Source: Lysinibacillus parviboronicapiens (lineage in GTDB: Bacteria; Bacillota; Bacilli; Bacillales_A; Planococcaceae). From it: a DNA stretch of 64,000 nt. The stretch lies in the NCBI RefSeq assembly GCF_003049575.1, contig NZ_PYWI01000013.1, forward strand, positions 59,276 through 123,275. The letters run 5' to 3'. Made by a program: the position numbers and the translations under genes. Positions 57,744 through 64,000 of this stretch are shown in pieces (the stretch's first letter is position 1; every line of letters begins with the position of its first letter). The notes under the pieces were generated by a model. That model saw only the letters and a list, made by a program, of their open reading frames with translations. It did no database searches and was not told the DNA's origin.

Positions 57744-57787
57744 ATTATACTATAAATATAATAGAATTCCCTCTAATCTCCCTCTAA
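57744..57787 (-). promoter_or_regulatory. Promoter of the two-component operon with 11-bp direct repeat
   Basis: On the minus strand TTAGAGGGA occurs at 57779-57787 and 57768-57776 (11-bp step) followed by TATAAT at 57744-57749. The box sequence differs from the GTTCATA boxes, so autocontrol would need a second mode of binding or another regulator. The rest of the gap to 58074 holds only the secDF terminator. Confidence 0.65.
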
Positions 57788-57952
57788 TTGTGAGCTGCAT
57801 ATTAGTAACTGTGCCAGCGTTCGTATGCGAAATTCACAACAAACTGAGTATCTTTCATTATCAACTATTCTTACAACCGATATGTGAACAGTCGCTGCAT
57901 GCAATCAGCTATTAAACGATAAAACTTTATAACCATGATGGGTTTTATGCAT

Positions 57953-57992
57953 AAAAAAAAGATGCCGTCTGTAAATTACAGACAGCATCTTC
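57953..57992 (-). terminator. Terminator of secDF
   Basis: AAGATGCTGTCTGT pairs with ACAGACGGCATCTT (minus strand, one G-U type mismatch) around a short loop; eight T residues follow. Confidence 0.85.
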
Positions 57993-58074
57993 TTCAAGTT
58001 GACTAGAGTTTTTTAACATGTCCTATATAAAGGGCAGGGTCACTTCATCTAGCAAGTAAGATAATAAAAATTTA

Positions 58075-60342
58075 TTAAACAGTAGGTTCGTCAGTACCCC
58101 ATTGTTTTTTCTCTTTTTTGTGTAGCTGGCCATCTGATTTTTTCATCTCACGGATTTTTAGTGAGTACCAGATTTGTGCTGCGATACAAATAGAAGAATA
58201 CATACCAGTGATTAAACCAATTAATAACGCAATTGAGAAGTTTTGAATAGATGGTGCCCCTAAAATTAACAAGGCCACAACGACGATAATTACTGTTAAT
58301 ACCGTGTTCACAGAACGTCCCATTGTTTGACGTAATGATTTATTCACGATATTCGCCAGTACTTCACGATCTTGAATGGTATCATATTGATTTAAGTTTT
58401 CACGCATCCGGTCAAACGTAACGATTGTATCATTGATAGAGTAACCGACTATCGTCAGCACTGCAGCAATGAACGTTATATCTACTTCTAGACGGAAGAA
58501 GCTAAATACAGCAACAATTAAGAATACGTCATGGAGCAAGGATACAATTGCCCCTACACCCATGCGCCATTCGAAACGAACCGCTACATAGATAATGATG
58601 CCAAGAGCAGCAAGTGATAAAGCATAAATCGCATTTTTCACAAGCTCTTTTCCGACTGTCGCTGAAACAGTACTAACTGACGGTTCATGGCCATATTTTT
58701 CGCCAGCATCTTTTTTGAATTTTAAAATCTCATCTTGTGATAAGTCATCTTTATAACGGATAACCGCCGAATTGCTCTTTTCACCAGAAAGAACGATATC
58801 CTCTGATGGGAAGCCGATGCTATCGATATATTTAGAGACTTCTTCTTTGTTTAATGTTTGGTCTGCTTCAATCTGCACACGTGTACCACTTGAGAAATCA
58901 ATGCCAAGATTTAAGCGGAAGATACCAATGACTACTAAACCAGCTACTAAAATAGCTAATGAGAAGGTATAGAATTTTTTACGATTATGAACAAAGTCAA
59001 AACGATCAAACTTCGTTGATAAATCTAGCGTACCTATATTTTCGTCTAAACTATGCTGTTTAGATTTTGCAATCCCAAATAAAGCTGGGTTATTGACGTA
59101 ACCACTGTTCACAAGTAATCCCAATAGTACTCGAGATCCCCAAACAGCTGTTAGGAAACTTAGTAAAATCGAAATAATTAATGTTGTAGCAAAACCTTTA
59201 ACAGAGCTTGTCCCAAATTGGAAGAGTACAGCTGCTGCTAATAACGTAGTTAATTGCGCATCGATAATTGCAGATAACGATTGTTTGGAACCTATTTGGA
59301 ACGCCTGCTTTACCGAGTGTCCTACGCGCAGTTCCTCTCGGATACGCTCCGCAGCTAAAATATTCGCATCTACTGCCATACCAATACCGAGCACAATGGC
59401 TGCAATACCTGGAAGTGTTAAGACAGCATTAATCCAATCGAATACGACAAGGACTAGGAATGTGAAAATGCACAGTGTAATAATTGATATGAAGCCAGGT
59501 AAACGATAATAGAATAGCATGAAGAGGAAGATGATAACTACCCCTACAATTCCGGCAAAAACTGTACTTTTCAGTGCTTGGTCACCAAATTGTGCGCCAA
59601 CTGAAGTAGAGTAAGTTTCCAGTAGTTTTACTGGGAGTGCCCCAGCATTTAATATGCCTGCCAAATTTTTTGTTTCTTCAACTGTAAAATTACCACTAAT
59701 CATTACATCTGTAGTGTTTAATGTTTGGCTTACTGTTGCAGCTGACGCATAGCGAGGTTTAGCTTTTTGTGATTCCGCTTTATATGAATCAACACCCTCT
59801 TCAAAGTCTAACCATACAACAAGTAAGTTCTGACCTGCTGGCTTTGCTGCAATTTTACTTGTAATATCCGCAAATTTTTTCGCATCTTTTAATGTAAGTG
59901 AAACAATTGGACGATTTTGTTGGTCAAATGAATCACTAGCACCATTTGCCTTTAAATCATCACCGTCTAATAATAAATTATCATCGACATCACGGAATGT
60001 TAAGTTCGCTGAAGTCGACAATAATTTACGCGCAGATTCTTGGTCTTCGACACCCGCTAATTGCACACGAATGCGGTTCTCACCCTCAACCTGAATGCTA
60101 GGCTCACTAACCCCCATCGTATTAATACGATTGTTAAGAGCCGTTGCAGTAGCTGTCACAACTTCTGGTGTGATTTTTTGTCCTTCTTTTAATTCTTTTA
60201 CTTCATAAAGAACCTCAAACCCGCCCTGTAAATCAAGGCCAAGCTTAATGTCCTTTAAGACGCCTTCTACAGTCGTACTCATGGTAGATATAAATAACAC
60301 CATAAGCAGCACGAATGCAACAATACGACTTCTTAATTTCAT
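58075..60342 (-). CDS. secDF: Fused protein-export membrane protein SecDF
   Basis: A 755-aa twelve-span protein joining SecD and SecF, as in Bacillales. SecD part: D1 motif GLDLQGGFEVLYEV (about residues 34-47), large extracellular P1 domain, then LLETYSTSVGAQFG, AAIVLGIGMAVDANILAAERIREEL. SecF part from about 455: LNLGIDFSSGTRVQIE, SLLHDVFLIVAVFSFF, VGYSINDTIVTFDRMREN. It uses proton-motive force to help SecA/SecYEG export. A single gene with its own terminator. Confidence 0.97.
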   Translation of the reverse strand: MKLRSRIVAFVLLMVLFISTMSTTVEGVLKDIKLGLDLQGGFEVLYEVKELKEGQKITPEVVTATATALNNRINTMGVSEPSIQVEGENRIRVQLAGVEDQESARKLLSTSANLTFRDVDDNLLLDGDDLKANGASDSFDQQNRPIVSLTLKDAKKFADITSKIAAKPAGQNLLVVWLDFEEGVDSYKAESQKAKPRYASAATVSQTLNTTDVMISGNFTVEETKNLAGILNAGALPVKLLETYSTSVGAQFGDQALKSTVFAGIVGVVIIFLFMLFYYRLPGFISIITLCIFTFLVLVVFDWINAVLTLPGIAAIVLGIGMAVDANILAAERIREELRVGHSVKQAFQIGSKQSLSAIIDAQLTTLLAAAVLFQFGTSSVKGFATTLIISILLSFLTAVWGSRVLLGLLVNSGYVNNPALFGIAKSKQHSLDENIGTLDLSTKFDRFDFVHNRKKFYTFSLAILVAGLVVIGIFRLNLGIDFSSGTRVQIEADQTLNKEEVSKYIDSIGFPSEDIVLSGEKSNSAVIRYKDDLSQDEILKFKKDAGEKYGHEPSVSTVSATVGKELVKNAIYALSLAALGIIIYVAVRFEWRMGVGAIVSLLHDVFLIVAVFSFFRLEVDITFIAAVLTIVGYSINDTIVTFDRMRENLNQYDTIQDREVLANIVNKSLRQTMGRSVNTVLTVIIVVVALLILGAPSIQNFSIALLIGLITGMYSSICIAAQIWYSLKIREMKKSDGQLHKKEKKQWGTDEPTV

Positions 60343-60543
60343 CTAAAAATCCTCCTCGAAATGGTGCAAGGACAACCCTTACACTACAAACAAGTATACT
60401 TGCAATACTTTTGAAGCGTTTATTCCTCCTTTTCTTCTAGAATAATATTACTTGTGCTTCAAAAGAAATTGCTCTACTTAGTTCAATCGTTCAATAACGC
60501 GCACATTTATACAGCTTGTTTTTTTGACGAAACTTGTACAAAG

Positions 60544-60585
60544 TAAAAAAGCGCAACACACTCATTATGAAACACGTTGCGCTTG
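60544..60585 (-). terminator. Terminator of comN
   Basis: On the minus strand AAGCGCAACGTGT pairs with a close inverse copy ending GTTGCGCTT, followed by six T residues, downstream of the comN stop. Confidence 0.8.
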
Positions 60586-60612
60586 GTGTCAATTCTACAC
60601 TGTAGTATTCTT

Positions 60613-60951
60613 TTAATCTTTTACAGATCCTACATATTCTGGTTCGACATTAACAGGACCAAGCAATAATTTTAGCTCGTCCGTGTTCACTTCTGCAAAC
60701 CAATCATTACTTTGTAAAAACTCCACTTGGTTAAACGATACGATATCGGACGGCCTTACAGCAAAAATAGTAGCGATTACTTCATAAAGGCGTAATTGCT
60801 CGATATTTTTTTTCCGCCACTTCTTTTCTACACAAAAACGCCATAGTTCCTCCGCTGTAATAGCATCGTACTGAAAGTGCTTGAATTCTTCTATCTTACT
60901 ATCAATTGCCGGACGAATTTTTTCAAATAGTTGCGCATGTTGCATACTCAT
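60613..60951 (-). CDS. comN: ComN-type post-transcriptional regulator
   Basis: A 112-aa helical protein (FEKIRPAIDSKIEEFKHF..., AITAEELWRFCVEKKWRKK, LRLYEVIATIFAVRPSDIVSFNQVEFLQ in outline) of the family of B. subtilis ComN (YrzD), which binds the comE mRNA leader and affects competence-protein localisation. Position between secDF and spoVB matches B. subtilis. The ribosome site GGAG lies 10 bp before the ATG; a second ATG two codons later is possible. Confidence 0.85.
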   Translation of the reverse strand: MSMQHAQLFEKIRPAIDSKIEEFKHFQYDAITAEELWRFCVEKKWRKKNIEQLRLYEVIATIFAVRPSDIVSFNQVEFLQSNDWFAEVNTDELKLLLGPVNVEPEYVGSVKD

Positions 60952-61044
60952 TTTGAATCATCTCCAATCAAAGTTGTATCGTAAGACGTGTTTGCATACA
61001 AATAGTGTAAATGAATTTTTGCGGCTTGAGAAGGGACGGATGGC

Positions 61045-62562
61045 ATGAGTTCTTTTGTACGTGGTACATTATTTTTAATGTTTGTTATTTTTTTATCTAA
61101 ACTCTTTGGCTTCTTTTATAGAATGCAATTTATGCGTATTGCAGGTGAAGAGGCTGTCGGTATTTATATGACCGCCTATCCTGCATTTATTTTCTTCATC
61201 TCACTCATTCAATTAGGACTACCTATCGCCGTGGCAAAAATTGTGGCAGAGTTACTAGCAAAAAACAAACGAGAAAGCATTTTCGGTGTTATGCGTACGG
61301 CCATTCTCTGGTCGTTTATTGGTATGATTGTTTTTATGCCACTCGTTGCACTCACTATACCTTACATTTCTTCTACACTTTTACATAATGAACAAACAAC
61401 ATTTACACTATGGATTGCACTCTTTGCTGTACCTGTATCCGTTGGCTCTGGATTATTGCGTGCCTATTTACAAGGTGTCGCTAAAATTACGCCAACGGCT
61501 TGGGCACAAATGCTTGAACAAGTTGTACGCATAGGTTTCATTACCTTTATGCTACCCTTTGTGGCTGCCTATAATAATGCGGCAGTGACAGCGGCCTCTG
61601 CCATGGGTATTACGCTTTTAGCGGAAGTAGTTGCTTTCTTGTATTTATGGCTCCACTATATCGTTTCAAAGAAAAGATTATTGACACGGAAAAGCAAAAT
61701 TGAGTCCTATCCTGCCTCCCCAATGCTACGAGTTGCACTACCGTCTGCGGGAAGCAAGCTTTTTGGCTCCTTCACATGGTTTTTAGAGCCCATTATATTT
61801 TTAAAAGCATTAACAATGGCAGGTCTAACCGCTTCTGCGGCAACCATTCTATATGGGGTCATTTCAGGCGTTTTAGTACCACTTTTATTATTCCCAGCAT
61901 TCGTATCCACCGCACTGTCAATCGTATTGATACCTGCTGTTAGCGATGCTGTAGCACGTCAACATACATCTCTCTTACAGGAGAGGATTTCTGTCTCCTT
62001 ACGCCTTTCCTCTTTGGTAGGTTGCTTTGCCGCTACGTATTTTTTTATTCATGGGGACGAACTTGCTATGAAGCTCTTCCACTTAGAGGAAAATCGTGGC
62101 TATGTGAAAATTTTAGCACCAATTTTTTATTTTTATTATATTCAAAGTCCATTACATTCGATTTTGCAAGCCATTGGCGAGGCGCGAGCTGCCATGATGA
62201 ATTCCATATATGGCGGCCTTGGTAAATTATTTGTCATGTTTGTCCTTGCTTCACAATCGGGTATACAGGAAAAAGGTGCTGTTGTAGCCATTGGCTTTGG
62301 TGTGTTGCTCACATCGTTCTTGCACATTGCGACGGTACGACAACGTAAAAACTTACGCGCTGGCTTCCGTATGTTCGTTGTTCCTTATAGCTGCTTTATA
62401 GCCGTTTGTATCGCGCAATATTTTATCATGCAGTTCATGCCGCTTCCGTTTATTTTAAGTAGCTGTGTTACGCTATTTTTACTGTTCACGTTCTTATTGT
62501 TTTCCAATCAGTTACGCATGACAGATTTACGCTATATTCGCAAGCTGGCAAAAAAAGTTTAG
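61045..62562 (+). CDS. spoVB: Stage V sporulation protein B (MOP-family flippase)
   Basis: A 505-aa polysaccharide-transporter-family membrane protein with about fourteen spans: VRGTLFLMFVIFLSKLFGFFYRMQ at the start, GEEAVGIYMTAYPAFIF, SGLLRAYLQGVAKITPTAWAQMLEQVVRI in outline, IQSPLHSILQAIGEARAAM. SpoVB is needed for spore cortex and is related to lipid II flippases. Ribosome site AAGGGACGG precedes the ATG. It supports a spore-forming host. Its stop overlaps that of the convergent DUF421 gene by 4 bp. Confidence 0.95.
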   Translation: MSSFVRGTLFLMFVIFLSKLFGFFYRMQFMRIAGEEAVGIYMTAYPAFIFFISLIQLGLPIAVAKIVAELLAKNKRESIFGVMRTAILWSFIGMIVFMPLVALTIPYISSTLLHNEQTTFTLWIALFAVPVSVGSGLLRAYLQGVAKITPTAWAQMLEQVVRIGFITFMLPFVAAYNNAAVTAASAMGITLLAEVVAFLYLWLHYIVSKKRLLTRKSKIESYPASPMLRVALPSAGSKLFGSFTWFLEPIIFLKALTMAGLTASAATILYGVISGVLVPLLLFPAFVSTALSIVLIPAVSDAVARQHTSLLQERISVSLRLSSLVGCFAATYFFIHGDELAMKLFHLEENRGYVKILAPIFYFYYIQSPLHSILQAIGEARAAMMNSIYGGLGKLFVMFVLASQSGIQEKGAVVAIGFGVLLTSFLHIATVRQRKNLRAGFRMFVVPYSCFIAVCIAQYFIMQFMPLPFILSSCVTLFLLFTFLLFSNQLRMTDLRYIRKLAKKV

Positions 62563-63194
62563 GATTCTTTCAGTTGAATATGGAGTCGATTGTCCTCCCA
62601 TATACAAAAAAACACAGCACTACTGTCCTTAATATTGTTTTTGTCAAGCTCTGCCATTAACCATTCAACATCTTTATGCATAATCATTAAATGCCTTTCC
62701 TGAATATCACCGTCGATAATAAGTGGATAGACAAAAGCCTTCTCATCTTTCTTATAAACGGATAGATTGCCAGAAGGCTCTAAATATGCATACGCAATTT
62801 CTGTAACAGAAGCGATACCATGTTCACGTAATTGCTGACATAAATCATCTAAATTATAGCGTTGTTTGCGCATTTCACGTTCTAAGATGACACCATCTCT
62901 AACAAGTAACGCTGGTTCACCATCAACTAAATCACGGATTTTTTTATTTTTTAACGATAAATAGGCACTGGTGATTTGAATAATCAGCAATATGAGTATT
63001 GGCAAAATCGCATTAAATAACGGGTTTTCATAGTCATCCAGTGCAAAGGCAGCTACCTCTGCAATTAACACAAATACAACTAAATCGATTACAGATAACT
63101 CACCGACTTCCCGTTTACCCATTAATCGAAATATTATTAGTATGAACACGTATAGAAAACATGTTCTAAAGATAATCGTTAAATATTCTTCCAT
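62559..63194 (-). CDS. DUF421 membrane protein (YrbG/YetF type)
   Basis: A 211-aa protein with three N-terminal spans (RTCFLYVFILIIFRLMGKREVGEL, VVFVLIAEVAAFAL, ILPILILLIIQITSAYLSL) and a soluble DUF421 domain (GEPALLVRDGVILEREMRKQRYNLDDLCQQLREHGI in outline). B. subtilis YrbG lies next to spoVB as here. YetF-like proteins are linked to germination or membrane stress, but no biochemical role is certain. Confidence 0.9.
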   Translation of the reverse strand: MEEYLTIIFRTCFLYVFILIIFRLMGKREVGELSVIDLVVFVLIAEVAAFALDDYENPLFNAILPILILLIIQITSAYLSLKNKKIRDLVDGEPALLVRDGVILEREMRKQRYNLDDLCQQLREHGIASVTEIAYAYLEPSGNLSVYKKDEKAFVYPLIIDGDIQERHLMIMHKDVEWLMAELDKNNIKDSSAVFFCIWEDNRLHIQLKES

Positions 63195-63302
63195 ACAGAC
63201 ACCCCCATACTATCAAGGTGACCGTGTTAGTGATTTTTTATACAAAAAAAGCTGTGTCAAAATGTATCACCATTTGCAATGACCTAAAAATATGAGACAA
63301 AT

Positions 63303-63365
63303 AAAAACACCTTTCGTTGAAAAACGGGTATTGAATACCAAACAATCAACGTGGAGGTGTTTTTT
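63303..63365 (+). promoter_or_regulatory. Hairpin hiding the orfA ribosome site
   Basis: AAAAACACCT (63303-63312) pairs with AGGTGTTTTT (63355-63364) and CGTTGA (63315-63320) with TCAACG (63346-63351). The 3' arm contains the GGAGGTG ribosome site of orfA. In transcripts coming in from outside the IS this would block translation; a promoter inside would avoid it. Confidence 0.7.
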
Positions 63366-63367
63366 CT

Positions 63368-63691
63368 ATGGGTACAAGAGTAAGTTATCCAATTGAGATA
63401 AAAATGAAAGCGATTGAAATGAGGTTAGCTGGTGTACCAGTGAAGGAAGTGCTTGAGCAATTAAATATTAAAAATCACACGCAACTAAAAGTGTGGATGA
63501 AATGGTATCGTGAAGGAGAGCATCAACGATTACAACAACCGGTTGGGAAACAATATTCATTTGGTAAAGGTCCTGAATACGATACAGAAGAGGCACGTTT
63601 ACAAGCTGAAATTCGTTTCTTAAAACAACAAATTGAAGTACTAAAAAAGTACAAAGAACTGGAGAGGAAGTGGTTGGACAGGCATTCGTAG
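63368..63691 (+). CDS. IS3-family transposase OrfA
   Basis: A 107-aa protein with an N-terminal helix-turn-helix (SYPIEIKMKAIEMRLAGVPVKEVLEQLNI in outline; LKVWMKWYREG) and a C-terminal leucine-zipper coiled coil (ARLQAEIRFLKQQIEVLKKY). It binds the IS ends. Near its end is the slippery A6G (63643-63649) that allows a -1 shift to make the OrfAB transposase. Confidence 0.92.
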   Translation: MGTRVSYPIEIKMKAIEMRLAGVPVKEVLEQLNIKNHTQLKVWMKWYREGEHQRLQQPVGKQYSFGKGPEYDTEEARLQAEIRFLKQQIEVLKKYKELERKWLDRHS

Positions 63692-64000
63692 ACCTCGTAG
63701 AAGAATTAAAAGGAACAATGTCTATTCAAACCATTTGTGCACATATGGGCGTGGCGAGAGCGACCTATTACCGTTGGCGAAAACACCGTGGAATACTGTC
63801 CAATAAAGATAGTCGAGATCAAGCGATTGGTGAAGCTTGTGCAGCCCATAAATATCGTTATGGCTATCGTAAAATCGCTACTTTATTTCCAGAAATCGCA
63901 GAAAAAACGGTACAAAGAGTGATGCAAAAATATAATTGGTCTTGTCGTGTCAAAGTGAAAAAGCGTAAACGTACCGGTCAACCAGCGAACATAGCAGACA
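63670..64000 (+). CDS. IS3-family transposase OrfB, partial
   Basis: From GTG 63670, in the -1 frame of orfA, the frame reads VVGQAFVDLVEELKG, IQTICAHMGVARATYYRWRKHRG and HKYRYGYRKIATLF, the N-terminal HTH_21 part of IS3 integrase-like transposases; the DDE core lies beyond the window. The frame is open upstream to the A6G slip site, so an OrfAB fusion joining at about 63649 is expected. No stop up to the window end. Confidence 0.88.
   Translation, partial: MVGQAFVDLVEELKGTMSIQTICAHMGVARATYYRWRKHRGILSNKDSRDQAIGEACAAHKYRYGYRKIATLFPEIAEKTVQRVMQKYNWSCRVKVKKRKRTGQPANIAD

Larger units (their letters stand above)
63250..64000 (+). mobile_element. IS3-family insertion sequence, left part
   Basis: Two reading frames in -1 relation, an A6G slippery run and an IS3 type OrfA/OrfB mark this element, which runs off the window. 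The exact left end is not set; the imperfect TGTGTCAAAATGTATCACC near 63253-63272 is a candidate terminal repeat, but the right end is not visible for comparison. Confidence 0.85.

Noticed and set aside
63737..63922. 61-codon frame inside the IS element
   Set aside because: It is in the orfA frame within the orfB region; the true orfB frame has IS3 motifs.

Overview
The window is a low-GC Firmicutes chromosome segment, most likely Lysinibacillus or a close relative (Bacillales, Planococcaceae/Caryophanaceae). The evidence is SpoVB, ComN, fused SecDF, CymR, T-box control of aminoacyl-tRNA synthetase and trp genes, and ptsHI placed inside an amino-sugar cluster. I ran no database search; names rest on motifs and family knowledge.

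The backbone follows the Bacillus subtilis order recD2 - TPR (yrrB) - mnmA - cysteine desulfurase (yrvO) - cymR - rarA - tcdA - 6S RNA - aspS - hisS - SH3/amidase (yrvJ) - dtd - rel - apt - recJ - secDF - comN - spoVB - yrbG. Almost all of it is on the minus strand. Accessory blocks are inserted between these genes.

1-4.8 kb: 5' part of recD2, then a plus-strand block with a eukaryotic-type HisA paired with an unknown 95-aa protein, a small alarmone synthetase and a DedA protein. 4.8-12.5 kb: tRNA thiolation and sulfur genes, rarA, two unknown genes and tcdA. 12.6-22.9 kb: amino-sugar / cell-wall-recycling cluster (nagA, nagR, a SIS protein, ptsH, ptsI, a GNAT, lactose-family PTS IIB/IIA/IIC, mupG, BadF-type kinase) with three NagR-like operators. 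23-24.1 kb: gene-poor stretch with an IS1182-type transposase relic and the 6S RNA gene with its promoter. 24.2-33.4 kb: hisS-aspS behind a T-box, an SH3b amidase, Mn-catalase, DUF2642, dtd and rel. 33.6-40.8 kb: psuK-psuG, an MFS/MarR divergent pair, apt and recJ. 40.9-47.4 kb: trpEDCFBA behind a Trp T-box; trpE has lost most catalytic motifs. 47.6-49.3 kb: chemoreceptor pseudogene. 49.5-57.8 kb: a two-component system followed by three tandem paralogous alpha/beta hydrolases and a class-C beta-lactamase-like protein. Each of these four effector genes has the same promoter: three 7-bp boxes at exact 11-bp spacing, then a fixed gap to a -10 box. 58-63.2 kb: secDF, comN, spoVB and a DUF421 protein. 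63.25 kb to the end: the left part of an IS3-family element.

The best candidates for undescribed biology are the two-component system with its repeated four-promoter regulon, the eukaryotic-type HisA plus 95-aa pair, the cell-wall-sugar cluster that uses a lactose-type PTS and a lone SIS protein with no MurQ or NagB in the window, the degenerate trpE kept under a T-box, and the overlapping Asn/His specifier in the hisS-aspS T-box.
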